From: Cryptomeria japonica
Taxonomy: Eukaryota; Streptophyta; Pinopsida; Cupressales; Cupressaceae
NCBI RefSeq assembly: GCF_030272615.1
Contig: NC_081413.1
Span: 607,144,209 to 607,208,208 of the forward strand
Length of the DNA: 64,000 nucleotides
Direction of reading: 5' to 3'
How positions within the stretch are numbered: the stretch's first letter is position 1; the number at the start of each line of letters is the position of its first letter. The notes under the pieces were generated by a model. That model made no database searches. It saw only the letters and a program-made list of their open reading frames with translations, and was not told where the DNA came from. The position numbers and the translations under genes were made by a program. This document shows positions 22,419 through 34,800 of the stretch, in pieces.

Positions 22419-25042
22419 GACCCATTTCTTTGTGCAACTCTATTTACAAAATCTTTACCAAGGCTATATATTTAAGACTTAAAATTCTCCTTCCTCACAT
22501 CATCTCTCCTCAACAAGGAGGTTTTGTTCCGGGTTGGGAAACGCATGAGGGAGCAATTGTTGCTCATGAAACTTTACATTCCATAAATTCATCCAATATC
22601 CCAGCTTTTGTGGTCAAACTTGATATGATGAAGGCTTATGATAAAGTTTGCTGGGATTTTTTGCTCAAAGTTTTGAGAAAATTTGGTTTCTCTGAAAGCT
22701 GGTGTAAATGGATCAAGAGTTGTATTTCTACTGCTTCATTTTCTGTCATCATTAATGGAGCTCCCTCTGGATACTTTTCTTCAACCCAGGGTGTTAGACA
22801 AGGAGATCATGTATCTCCTTTCTTATTTATCATTATGCCAGAAGCTTTTAGTCGGTTGGTTATTAAGCAAAGGGATTTGGGCTTTTGGCAAGGGGTGTTA
22901 ATCCCTAATTCTGATATTTCAGTCACTCATAACCTTTTTGCTGATGATACACTTTTATTTGGGTCTGCTTCTATTCAAGAGGCTACTCATTAAATTTATT
23001 CTGGATACTTATACTGTTGGTTCTACCTAATAGATTAGCCCCCATAAATCCAAGATCTTCATTTTTAATACTCCTCAGTTGGTGGATGATAGACTTGTGA
23101 ATGTCTTAGGTTTCCTAGTAGACTCTCTTCCTTCTACCTATTTAGGGATTCCTTTCCTTATGGGATCTGCTAAGTCTTCTTTTTGGAATTTGGTTATTGA
23201 GAGACTTAAATCTCGTATTTCTGCTTGGAAGGCTAGGTGGTTGTCTCTTTCAGGTAGGATACTTCTGATTAAAATGGTCCTATCTGCCATTCCTAATTAC
23301 TATATCTCAGTTCTTCAAGCTCCCAGATTAGTTGAAAAGATTATTTGATCTTTTCTTTGGAAAAATAACATGACAGAAGATAAAAAGATTCCACTGATTT
23401 CTTTGACCAAGATGTCTCTTTCCAAGCAAGTTGGTGGTGCTGGGATTCAGGACTTATCTAAAAGAAATAGGGCTTTTGGGGGAAAACTAGTTTGTTCTAT
23501 GTATACTAAGCCCCAATCTTTGTGGTGCCAAATTATGCAGGCTAAGTATTTGGATTCCCAGAATCCTGTTAGGATCTTCACAATTTATAATCCTCCACAG
23601 GGGTCTGCTATTTGGAACTTTATGCTCTCATGTAGGGAAGTGGTCTCTAATTTTCTCTCCTGGCAGGTCAATTCGGGGGAGGATATTATTTTTTGGAAAG
23701 ACTCCTGGAATGGATTTCCCCCTCTTTCGCAACATGATTCTCTTGCTTCTGTTTCAATTGTTCTTTCTCAATCATGGGGAGTTAGATTGGTTTATTATGT
23801 AGATAGTGTTGATCTGTTTTCTCACAAGGTCTCATGGAAGGATCCCTCTATTCTTCCATTGTCCTCGCAAGAAATTCAAAATTTTAAATCTATTTTGCAA
23901 GACCGAGTGGATTTCCTTTCTAACATCAAAGATCAACTTATTTGGTGCCCTTCTAAATCGGGAAACTACTCTGTTAAAGAAGGATATTTTGTTGTTCAAC
24001 AAATGGCCAATCAAAATGCTCCTCATCGTGCCTTTTTGTTCTGTTGGAATAATTCAGTATTACCTAAAGCTGGTTTTTTTTCCTGGCTCGCGCCGCAAAA
24101 TAGAATTTTGACTAGTGATCGTTTAGTCAAATTTACTATTGCAGCCTCCTTTCCTTGTGTCTCATGTGGTAAAGCTCTTGAAAATGTCAATCATCTTTTT
24201 CTTCATTGTGAGTTTGTGAGTAGTTGTTGGCATTTTGTCCTCCAAAAGTTATCTCTTTCATTCCCTTTGCCTTTATCTTTATGGGACATGTTTCAGTCTT
24301 GGCTAGTTTTGTATTCATCTTCTCTATTTGCTTGTTTGTGGTTTATAATTCCCTCTTCAGTCATATGGGCCATTTGGTGGGAAAGAAACAAGCACATTTT
24401 TAGATGTGACTAATCGGATTTATTTGTTGTTGTTGGGATTTTGGAAAGAGGTATTATTGAGCAAGTTAATGCTCATGTTCAAAAATATTTTAATATGAAT
24501 TCAAAGTTCTCTTCCTGGGACAATTTTATGATTTCTTCTTGGAAAAGTATCATTATTCCTGTATCACCCGCCTTTCCAAGGATTCAGAAAACACTTGTCA
24601 AAAATTCTATAAAATGGCATCCTCCTAATGCCCCTTTTTGTAAATTGAATTTTGATGGATCCTCTCGTGGAAATCCTAGTGATTCAGGAATAGGGATAGT
24701 TTTTCGTCATCATATGGGTTCTTTATTAGCATTAAAAGCTATGCCAATTTCTTCTGGCACAAATAATATGGCCGAGGCTTGTGCTCTTTTAGAAGGTCTT
24801 GTTATGGCTAAGGATTTGAATTTTAAATACCTTCATATTGAAGGTGATTCAGCTATTGTCATTAATGCTTGCAAGGCAAGAAAAGTTGATAATTGGCATT
24901 TTCGTATATTCTTGAACAAATATGGACTCTTCTTGATACATTTGAGCACCTCATCATCTCACATGTTTATCGTGAAGGTAATGCATTAGCTGATTGCCTC
25001 GCTAATATGGGTTGTGACAAAACTGTTATTGATTCTTCTTGA
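22419..25042 (+). pseudogene. LINE ORF2 fragment: reverse transcriptase and RNase H
   Basis: The first segment (22419-22993) has KLDMMKAYDKVCWDFL, GVRQGDHVSPFLF and the catalytic HNLFADDTLLF, all standard LINE polymerase motifs. The frame then changes near 22990 and continues in one frame to about 24910, with stops at about 23028-23033 (TAATAG), TGA 23346 and TAA 24411. Within this part are STYLGIPF and the AWKARWLSLSGR thumb region, a zf-RVT segment with CVSCGK...HLFLHC near 24155-24210, and RNase H with LNFDGSSRGNP and EGDSAIVI. A last frameshift near 24912 precedes REGNALADCLANMGCD, which ends the domain. It lacks the endonuclease and is not functional. Confidence 0.85.
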
Positions 25043-25810
25043 TTGGGGTGTGATTTGATGAGCTTCCCAAACCTATTAAGTATAGCCTGTAGAGAGTTGA
25101 GTATTTAATCTTTCTTATTATATGATTGCTCATTTATACGAGTTGATATTCTCTCCTCTTGGTGAGGTATTCCTTTTCATAATTCCATTTGGTTTTGATT
25201 TGAGGTACTTTGCTTTACTCGATCATCACTTGGCATTCATTAATGATGAGTTGGTTGTTATTGATGGTGTTTGTGTGTTTGGTACTCTCTCCTAGTGCGA
25301 AATAAGGAGATATTTATTTTCACATTGGGAATTTGTCCTTCATATGCCATTTAAAGTTTGGCATGGCATTGTTTTCATGATTATCTCTGTACATTACTTC
25401 TTTTGGTTTGTAAGATTTTTTATGATATATCTCCTCTTTCTTTTCATTTACAACATAAAAATTTTGGGCTTCATTTCTCTCTAGCATTTCCACATTCACC
25501 TCTTCTCCTTTGGCATTTATCTATAATGGCGGACCGCAGATCTCATGTCATTGGTGTCAGTTATGTTTTGGACCCTTGTGTTTCTTGTAAATTCTCTGTA
25601 TTCTATAGTATATATATATTTTGGTTGCAGGTGTTTTTTGGTGCAGGGGCATGTCAATTTTGGTTGCAGGAGTTCTTTGTTGCATGGCTTTCAAGATATC
25701 CCATGAAGATGGATATGTCCTTCGATGCTGGTTTAGTCCTCTCACCTTTTGGAGATCTCTTCTTCATTCACTGGGCAACCTATGTTATTTCTTTTTCACG
25801 TCCTTATTTT
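25043..25810 (+). other. LINE 3' untranslated region
   Basis: Noncoding, T-rich tail region of the LINE. Open frames in it (for example 25358-25846) have no domain and are hydrophobic by composition. Confidence 0.6.
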
Positions 25811-25891
25811 GTAAATAAGCTTGCACGCTCCTATTCTGTAAAATGAGCTTGCATGCTCCTATTTGTAAATGAGCTTGCATGCTCCTTTGCT
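25811..25891. repeat. 27-bp tandem triplet in the LINE 3' region
   Basis: GTAAAWRAGCTTGCAYGCTC units start at 25811, 25838 and 25865, with almost no divergence. Confidence 0.85.
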
Positions 25892-26104
25892 GATCTCTAT
25901 TTTGTAACTAGCTCTGGCTAGAAGATTGTTCACTACTTCTCTTCTATAGTCATGTTGATGAGCAATGACCAGAGTTTTTCTTGTTGGTTCTTTTCTCAGG
26001 GAGCTAAGTTTGAACCAGTTTTTAAATATATTGTAAAAACTATATACTATTAATAAAATATATCAAGTGGTATTGCCACCTTGCGAAAAAAAATAAAAAA
26101 TATT

Positions 26105-26113
26105 ATAATATTA
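26105..26113. repeat. Candidate LINE target-site duplication, right
   Basis: ATAATATTA, matching 22410-22418. The same caution about A/T composition applies. Confidence 0.45.
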
Positions 26114-27699
26114 AAAAAAAGCAAGATGAAGATGATCTTAAGGATAAAAAAAGGAAAAAAAAAGAAACTTATTGTCCTTTTATAATAAAAATATCATGAG
26201 ATAGTAATGTCACTTGTCATACTGTTAAGGTTACTAAATGATAGTAATTAAAAGTCCCAGGCTTTCTAAATTTTAATATCAAAAGTTTTTTTTTTTTTTG
26301 CTTAAAACATACTTTATCTATATAAGATAGAGATCTTTAACTATTATAAAATTATTGTTTTTACTATTCATGATCATTTTAACATTATATATTATCTTTT
26401 AATTCATGTATTATTAAATTTATAGTTGTAAGAAAAGAGTTAACTTTTTTTTAAAAGGTTTTGGACAAAATTAAATTGGAGGTTGACATGGCTTGTAACT
26501 ATTAGTTCAATAATTATTATAATACAATTATGTTATATTAGTATACAATTATGCTAAATTATGTCTAATATTTTAATAAATATCTTAGCAAACAAGAAGA
26601 AAATGTCTTGTTAGAACTTGCATGGTATAAAAGTAAATATATTAATTTTGGGTGCAACAAATTTAAAACCTCAGATAATAATAATACTATAATTGTTTTT
26701 TGTCTATCTTACTTAAATAATTCATTGTAAATTTTATGGCGTTTTCCACTTACATGCATGTACAACATAATACCTACATGTGAAACTTGAGAAATAACCT
26801 AATGTCTCATCTTAGATATAAGTATATAATTTCTCATTATCCTAATTACTACAATGGAAAGAAATATAAGGAATAGTTAGTTATCTCTTTATAATTTGGC
26901 AAAGGTTTTGACATTAGTTCAAAAGCATCTAGAAGTAGATTGATTAGAATTATTTAGGAACTTTATTGGTTAACTATCAAGTATTTAGACTCTCTTCTAA
27001 TCTTTTTTTTTTCAAAAATAATTTGAGCTTTTTGTTAAATAGTTTTTCCCCTTCAAACAAGTAAATATTAATTTTATTTTTCAAAATCTTATTATTTGAT
27101 AATTTAATACCTTTTAAGTATTAGGATTCTTATAGGTTATCATAATTAAAGATAAAAGTTTATGTTACTCCAAGTGGGATAATTAGTTGGTTTATCAATA
27201 ATTTGGTTATTTTCAAGCTTACTTTAAAATAGTTTTTCCTTCAAACAAATAAGTGCTAAATTCATTTCCAAAGTCTTGCTACTTAATTATTTAATCTTCT
27301 TTAAGCAATTTAGTGCCTTCCAAGCATAAGATTCATATTTCAAGAATAATGGTTGTTTCAAAACAATTATATCATATGAGTAGATCGAATCTTTTTCATA
27401 AGTTGTATTTTACAAGTATCATAGTTTCCAAACAAATAGTACTTTCATGTATTTAGTTCAAGTTTCAGAGTTTTAATTACTATCATAGTTTTATTTCAAG
27501 ATAACACCACTCCAAAGTAGTTGATTTGTTTATGTTCCTTTATTTATGTAAAATCTATACCTTAGTTTTAATCTCAAGCGATAATTCCATGTGAATAATA
27601 GTTTCTTTTTATAGTTTGTATTATCGTATTGCTTCATTTAAGATTCATGAATTCAAAGTTAAATTCCTAGTTAGACAACTAAACAAGAGGAGTTGAAAC
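26114..27699. other. AT-rich spacer, no recognisable gene
   Basis: Low-GC sequence with poly-A/T runs. No coding frame, inverted repeat or LTR end recognised. Confidence 0.5.
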
Positions 27700-28637
27700 A
27701 AAAAAAATAGCAGTGTTCGGTATCTATGGTGCCTCTGGGTCATGCTTACGAGTAATATCGTCGTGTTGAACTACTGTACTTAATGCCTAATAAAGCTGCA
27801 ACAACGACGTCTGTGGCATCATCCCTATAAACCGCTAGGGAGAAATAAGGGTCATTTGGAAGTTAAAATCCAAGGGGCGGATAATCCGCCTTGGATCAAT
27901 AATCTAAAAAGATTAATTTTAAAATGAATTTACATTCACTTAGTTAAACCTTACGAAATCCCATTAGGGTTTGGTTGTGTGTTATAATCTTGGAATTTAT
28001 TTTATCTTGACGATTTCATCATATGATAATGGACGTATATAATTGGAAATAGGTCTTAGTTGCTTTAGGCCACAAGCATAAGACCACCTTGAGCCTTTTT
28101 TCTATAATGCTACCATCGTGGGTAGCAACTGCAGAGAAACTATCTGGGACAATGACCCTAGAAAGGATTGCGTACCCACCAAACAGTTTACATTAAATCA
28201 TAATTAGAAACCAGAACTACATACTTTACGCCTTGATCCTGTGTCAAAATGGGTATGTAGGTAGTCTAGGGACGAAGTTGTCCCTTGTACTCAAGCATTC
28301 GGGGATGGGGATTAGGTTTTGGTTATGGGTGAATAGTTGGTTCTCGAAGCTTCTTGGTCTTGTAATCAAAGGGTACAAATAATGCTAATTGGAAGGTTAA
28401 AATTAATTCAATGCATACTCAGAAGGAATCCTGTATGGATTCACTTGACTTCCCGAGGCTTTAGGCCAAATTCTGAGGCAGAACTCATGATTGTTTATAT
28501 AATTATTTTATATAATCCTAAAGACGGCGACCTCAGTGCATTCCTAGTATGGGAGTGTAGTCTTTAGAGAGTGGCTTAGGATCCAAATGGTCTCGATGAG
28601 TCTAAAGTCTTTGGCTAGAGCATATCCTATTCTTATG
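27700..28637. other. Possible old LTR remnant
   Basis: This stretch is GC-richer than its flanks. Near 28220-28290 it has CCTTGATCCTGTGTCAAAAT and GGTATGTAGGTAGTCTAGGG, phrases of the kind seen in plant Ty3-type LTRs. I cannot find paired ends, primer site or partner LTR, so the identity is tentative. Confidence 0.3.
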
Positions 28638-28822
28638 AATAGATGTCTACCTCATTTGGGTAGATGCCTATCCCGAATTGGATAGATGAAATCTCATGTC
28701 CCGTATGGATAGATGCCTATCCCGTATGGTTAGATGCCTAACCCATATGGTTAGATGCCTAGTCCCGTATGGATAGATGCCTAACCCATATGGTTAGATG
28801 CTTATCTCGTTTGGATGGATGT
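28638..28822. repeat. Minisatellite, about 21-bp unit, roughly nine copies
   Basis: Units of the form GGATAGATGCCTATCCCGTAT, alternating with GGTTAGATGCCTAACCCATAT. Adjacent units vary at the same positions (ATC/AAC, GAT/GTT). Each unit holds a short inverted pair (TAGATGCCTA). Confidence 0.85.
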
Positions 28823-29464
28823 ACCCGAGTATGCGATTGAATCAAACACAATTAAGAATAAGTAAGAATAAGATATCAATATTTATATTAAAAAAATAGA
28901 AATAAAAAAAGAAAAATAAAACCAGTTGAGATTTTTGGATTAAGATAAGTGGGTTATTACAAATTTTGACCAAACAAGAATCATCCTAGCCCAACAAACT
29001 CCTCAAAAGTGCATGTTAACATTTCCAATTTATAATTGCAAGCCCAAATATCAACACAATTCTCTAATTTGCAAGTATAAAAATATTTCAAATGATAGGG
29101 AAAAAAATATGCAAGTCAAGTTCAAATGCAAAGTTTAAATCCCTAGTCACAAAAATGAATCACTACAATATCATTTATTTTAGATAATTACAATTCCCTC
29201 CTCTTTATCTTAAAGTATTTACTAGTATATTGCATTGATTATTATATACCCTAGGAAGCATGCAAAGAAGTGATCTATTTCTTTATAAGAATGAACTGCC
29301 CTTACATAAAATATTAGCTAATGAATGCATTTAAATAAGTAATAATTATTTTAGAGATACTAGTTGACTATAGTAAATTTTTAAAATATGTAGTGAAATA
29401 AATGTCAATTCAATATAGGGGTATTCTATTGTAGCATGTGTCTTGTGGTCCATTTAAAAAATAA
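28823..29464. other. AT-rich spacer, no recognisable gene
   Basis: No coding frame or repeat structure that I can support before the E2 target duplication. Confidence 0.5.
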
Positions 29465-29469
29465 ACTAG
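29465..29469. repeat. Target-site duplication of E2, left copy (ACTAG)
   Basis: ACTAG immediately before TGTAGCGTCC; repeated at 37225-37229. Confidence 0.9.
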
Positions 29470-29640
29470 TGTAGCGTCCTAAAATTGTGACACTTGCAAT
29501 TTCGACTGTATTTGGGTCTTCACGATGGCGATGCAACACGGAACTTGAATGGAGACCCCGAAACTTGTTCATGACACCAAAAATTGCATTTTTCAGCACC
29601 CTGGCCTGATCCTCCTTGCACCCTGCTGCCCCTGGAGGTG

Positions 29641-29667
29641 GGACCATGGCGCCCAGCGCCCTGGTCC
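29641..29667. repeat. GC-rich palindrome in U3 of the E2 5' LTR
   Basis: GGACCATGGCGC, CCA, GCGCCCTGGTCC: arms pair over 11 of 12 positions. It is the single-copy form of the unit that is triplicated in the E1 3' LTR. The E2 3' LTR has it at 36203-36231. Confidence 0.75.
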
Positions 29668-29790
29668 TTGGCCCTATTTTGGGCCCGGTCTCTTATGGGG
29701 CTTCGGGTCTTTAAGTTTGCAAATTGGAAAATAATCTTCCTAGGTCGGCCTAAGGTCGGGAAAATCAGTCTATTAGCCCTAATTGACAAG

Positions 29791-29797
29791 TATATAA
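29791..29797 (+). promoter_or_regulatory. TATA-like box in the E2 5' LTR
   Basis: TATATAA in the context CAAGTATATAAACTACATTT, conserved in all four LTRs of the family. It is the likely core promoter of the element. Confidence 0.6.
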
Positions 29798-30654
29798 ACT
29801 ACATTTCCTCTCCCATTTTGGTAGATGGAAAAAGGAGGGCGAAAGAAATATTCAAACATTCAAGCATTCAAGCATTCCTTCAAGCAATTGATCATTCTAA
29901 GTCTCCATTCAAGGCTAAGTGTTGCATTCAAGACAAGGATTCAACCATTGAAGAGGAGATCACTTACAACACATTACATACTATATACATTACACCTTCG
30001 CATGTAAGAATACAAACATTCTTACAACAAGGTATCAGTACTTGTTTACATTACAAACATTTACATTTACAACATTCTCATTTCTTGGTTAATTCCAAAA
30101 CCATGTTTGACCTAAAGGCAAACCCCTCATCCCTAACCCCCCAATCGTCCTCTCTTTTCTGTGTGTAGGTTGCAGGTACGCGGCTGTAATTGAAGATCTG
30201 GAATCCTTGTGCAGAGACGAACAGATCCACCTTCGTTTCGCGGATTTTTCGGAGGACTGTGTGCACGCCGGGCGCCATCGTCTCGTCAACTTTCGCTCAA
30301 ATTTGCAGAACAGTACCGTCTCAACATTTTACTACTAATTCCAGGTCCGCAGCTTCATCCTATATTCCTATCTCTGTTTATAAGTGAATCTTTCTCACTT
30401 TTCATGCATTCCTAGCTTAATCTTTCTATCCACATTTCTTTACAAAAGAGGGTATCCTTGATGTCCTAACCCTTGAAACTCATTTAGAATCCAATCTTGC
30501 ATTGCGTGGGATTGGATCTTGTGGGTTTCAACCCCTCTTTTGAATGTAAAGTCTCCCCTAAGTGAAAACCATCAACCCTAGTGACTCTCCCTTCTCTCTC
30601 CTTGGAGTTGGGGAGGGGAGAATGACTAGGGTTCGATTTTTTCGCTTTACATTT

Positions 30655-30673
30655 TGGTGAACCCGACGTGAAC
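30655..30673 (+). promoter_or_regulatory. Primer-binding site of E2
   Basis: TGGTGAACCCGACGTGAAC, three bases after the 5' LTR, identical to E1. The priming tRNA is not identified. Confidence 0.75.
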
Positions 30674-31836
30674 ATCCTCATTCTGATTATTCATGGTTAT
30701 ATCTGAAAATTTTTCTTTCCTAATTATATTTCCATGTTTGATCTTTTGCAAATTTTAGAGGTTGATTGCATAAAAACCCTAAAATTTTCTTTTTAAGTAA
30801 TTAAACTTGTGAAATGTTTAATTGTTAATGCTTGTTTCAGATCTACCCTTCTGTTGCAAATTGTCAATTCATATTTGTGCTTTAATTCTGAAAATTAAGT
30901 GGTTAAATGTCAAAACCCTAATTTTTAAGACCTTCTTGATTCAACCTTTGACTGATAATTTCACTAATCAAAACACCTCCAAATCGGCTGTAACTTTGGA
31001 TTCCGCAACAAAATCACAATATCTTTCATCTCTGAAAATTTGGAAAAAAGTTGCGAGGACCGTGTGCACCCCGAGCGCCATCGTTCCCGACATTTTTTCC
31101 GAAATTTCGGGAGCTAGATCTTACTGTATTTTTCTGCTAAAATCCAGAATTTTGGCTGATTTTATCAATTCTAACACTTTCAAAATTAAAGTCAAAGTTG
31201 GTCTAGCGATTGCTTGGATTGAGGCTTCTAATCATTCAAAAATTGTTGAAATTAAAATTCATATCAAAATTGTGTTCCTTACTGTCCTAGATCTGAAAAG
31301 TGTGTTGGCATTCATCCGAAATTTCAGTTCTTTATTCAAATTTTTACAATTTGTGACTTTTGAAGTTAGGTGTTTAATTACAACAACTTTGATTTCCACT
31401 TTCAAATTCGAATTTTGCACGAAATCGAGTCAACTTTTAAATTTCAAAGCCTGCATTGCTTTCAGCATTCCCTCTAAAATCATAAAATTCAAAATTTCAG
31501 TTTCCCTCTCTTTTTCAAAATTCAAATTTTACATTTTTCAACAATCTTGGTAGGGTTCAATTTTGAGATTGCAACTTTAATTTGGCCTATCTACAGATCG
31601 TAAAATCACTCAATTTTTTCAGATTAGCTTTAAAATCATCATAACTTTCATCCCTGAAAATTTCAAAAAAAATTGCGAGGACCGTGTGCACTCCGTTCGC
31701 CACGGTCCCGGACATTTTTTCCGAAATTTCGGGAGATTGTCCTGATTGCATTTAACAGCTTAAATCTAGGAGATTGGCTGATTTTATTGAAATTTTCTAC
31801 CTCTAAAATTCAAAATCTTCTCTCTCTCTTTAGTGC
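30674..31836 (+). other. Leader between primer-binding site and gag in E2
   Basis: About 1.16 kb. It contains two copies of a roughly 110-bp segment (about 31010-31130 and 31640-31750) that share CTGAAAATTT, GCGAGGACCGTGTGCAC and ATTTTTTCCGAAATTTCGGG. E1 lacks the first copy. A frame open at 30822-31553 has no domain and is not called a gene. Confidence 0.65.
31679..31708 (+). promoter_or_regulatory. Conserved hairpin in the E2 leader
   Basis: GGACCGTG and CACGGTCC form a perfect 8-bp stem with a 14-nt loop that contains part of the palindrome GTGCAC. It is identical in E1. It is followed by TTTTTTCCGAAATTTCGGGA, itself an inverted repeat (CCGAAATTTCGG). Confidence 0.6.
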
Positions 31837-34800
31837 ATGAGTTTTACAACAATAAGCCCTACTTACACTATTCTCGTTAGACGAAGCCTTAGAATTAAGT
31901 CTTTCCAAGGTGTAATTACCGAGGAGATGGAACCTAATTTGAATGGCTTTTTTAACGAGGACATGGGTAATTCCTCTAATCCTCTTAATGATGAAGAAGC
32001 TCTCCATGAGGTTTCTGTGGAACAACTTTCAAAATTGGATAACCAATTTGATGATTTTCGACAATGGATGTCTCAAGAATACCCTGATAGTGAAGCTCTT
32101 TCATTAATTGAGGGTCTAAAACATATGGTTCAAAATGATAAGAATGGAATTGATATTTTGCATGGTATTGCACACATTGTGGATTCAAATGTGATGCCTA
32201 TGAAAAGTTGTGCCGAAACCTTAGGTTATACACAACCTCCTACTCAAGTTAATCATTCTATTCCTTTGAAAACTCCTATTGCTAGTATACCTACTTTTAC
32301 ATCAAACATAATGACTACTTCAATACAAGGCATTCCTCCTATGATCACTAGTCATGGGGGCAATCCTTCTTCTTCAATCAACCCTCTTCCTTCATTCAAT
32401 CCAACTTCTTCATTCATTCCTTCAATGAGTGTTCCTATTATATCTCCACAAATGAACATGACGCAAGGGGGCAATTCATTTAACCATTCCATTCCTCCTT
32501 GTAGTGTTCCTCCTTTCCAATCATCTCCTATGACTAACTATCATAGTGTCCCACCACCTTACTCTCTACCTTCTTTCAATAACATAACACCTCCATCACA
32601 ATCTAACACGTCTAATATGAACTCTTTGACTGAAGCGACCATTAACAATCTTGCACAAACTGTCTCTTCTTTACAGCAACAAATTGCCTCTATGAATCAA
32701 TCTAAGTTTAGTGTGCCCACATTTGATGTTGCGAGCCCACTTTCTCTTGACATTGTTCGAGCTATCCCCCCTAAACATGTTGAAATTCCGCATTTGGAGC
32801 TTTATAATGGTAAGGGTGATCCTTTAACACATGTTAAGACCTTTCAAACAATATGTACTGATTTTGCTTATGACCAAAGGTTGCTTGCAAAACTGTTTAC
32901 TAGAACATTAAGAGATAAAGCCCTACAATGGTATTGCTCGTTGCCTTCTTATTCTATTACTTCTTTCGAACAACTTGCAAATGCTTTTATTCAACAATTT
33001 CAAAACAATATAAGTCCTAAAGTTACTTTGATTGATTTAATGCATTGTAAACAAGGTGTTAAAGAAAAAGTGACTGATTTCATTGGTAGATATAAGCATT
33101 TGTATGCTCAAATTTCTTTTCTAGTGCCTGACAATGATATTCAAAGAATCTTTATTTCTAATTTACAAAAAGATATTAGAGAAAAACTTCTGTTTTCTGA
33201 GTTTACTTCTTTCCAACAGTTGTGCGCAACTCTTCACAATTATCAACTGACTGTGAGTCAAATGGAACAAGCAAATCCTATGGCTCTGAGTGATAAGGGT
33301 GATAGTAGTCAACAACCATTTGGGAAGTTTAAACCGAACAGAGAGTCCATTAAATTCAATGAAAACATCATCAACAACAATGTGAATGCGGCATCAGGTG
33401 TGCCTCCTATTTCTAAGTTTTTCAAGAAAGAAAGAAAGTTTACTCCTTTGAATGAATCATTGCATAGTATTATGAATAATTTATTGGAACAAAATGTGCT
33501 TACTCTTCCTCCTATAAGGCAAATAGATCCTGCAAAGATTAATTCACCCTATTTTGATAACAAATCTTTTTGTCAATTTCATCGTCAACCTGGGCATGAT
33601 ACTGAAAAATGTTTTGCTTTAAAGGGTAAAATTCAAGATTTGATTGATAATAATACTATCTTTGTTTCTGGTGTGAATGATAAAGGCAACACATCTGTAG
33701 CTCCTCCTAACCAAAATCTTTAGATTTTTACCGATCCATTGCCTTCTCATACCTCTAATGCGATTGATACCAATGATTCCTCTGTCTCACTTGATGATCT
33801 TGTGTCTATGACTCCGAATGTGATTAACTTTGTAGAGCAGCAGAAAATCCCTAAAGAACCTTCCATCACCTTTGATTCTAGTGAAACTATCAGGGCACCT
33901 GATGGTCCTTTATATATAGTTGCAAAAGTCAAGAATACACCTTCCGTGGAGTGCTTATTGATCCTTCTTGTATGGTTAATGTCATTACTGAAGAATTTCT
34001 TTTTACTTTGCAATTGAATCAAGTGATCTATGATGAAACAAATGTGGTTGTGAAACTATTTGATGCATTTTCTTCTCCTCTAGTTGGTTCTATTACATTA
34101 CCTATCGAGGTCCATAACAAATCCCTTGATGTGGACTTTGCTATTATTCCATCATCCGAACAATTTCGTGTGAAGCTAGGCTATCCTTGGCTATCTTCCA
34201 TGAAAGCTATTGCTTCTCCTATTCACAAGTGCTTGAAATTTCCCCATAATGGTGAAGTTGTTACTGTCAATCATAGTCTCTTTAAACCAGCTGAAAGAAA
34301 TTCTAGCGTTCCTATTGATTACTTTTGGCCTAAGCAATTCCAATCTCTTCCTCCACGAAGTGATCATCTTTTCAAATCTTATCAAAAGTGGAAAAAAGAT
34401 ATGATCCTATCTCTAAGTGAACCTAGAACACCCAAACTTGACATTCCTATCGTTCTTGAGAAGGAAGTTCTTCCTTTGAGAGATAAAACTAATGTCTTTC
34501 CTCAAGAAGATTCCCAACCCATCCCTATGGATGTAACTATGCCTATGTCTAATAAACTTTCTAAAGGTAGACCTATACCTCCTCGTCATGATGGGCTTGG
34601 TATCCTTCCTAAACCAAATATTCCTCCTTTATATGGAGCAGTTCCTCCTCCTTCCTCTTATGGAGAGAAGAGACCTTCCTCTTCTCCTATTGTTCAACCT
34701 AAGAGACCACAACCTAAACACCCAAGTGATAAGGATGAGAACATTTCTCCTCCTCAATCTTCTCAACTTCCTACTAAGACTAGACGAAATCATTTTGCAC

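Larger units (their letters stand above)
22419..26104 (+). mobile_element. 5'-truncated L1-type LINE
   Basis: A non-LTR retrotransposon fragment. It begins inside the reverse transcriptase (…RPISLCN), runs through the thumb region, a zinc-binding zf-RVT segment and an RNase H domain, then about 1 kb of 3' untranslated sequence, and ends in an A-rich tail (GCGAAAAAAAATAAAAAA) near 26085-26100. The candidate 9-bp target duplication ATAATATTA occurs at 22410-22418 and 26105-26113. 5' truncation by incomplete reverse transcription is typical of LINEs. Endonuclease and ORF1 are missing. Confidence 0.85.
29470..30651 (+). repeat. 5' LTR of E2
   Basis: 1182 bp, starting TGTAGCGTCC and ending TCGCTTTACA. 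It carries the GC-rich palindrome at 29641-29667, a TATATAA box at 29791-29797 and an 8-bp ATTCAAGC repeat near 29850-29885. Near 30250-30285 it has a GGACTGTGTGCACGCCGGGC motif that recurs in the leader. Confidence 0.92.

Noticed and set aside
25358-25846. 162-codon open frame in the LINE 3' region
   Set aside because: Lies after the end of LINE ORF2 in T-rich untranslated sequence; Phe/Leu/Ser-rich by composition, no domain.
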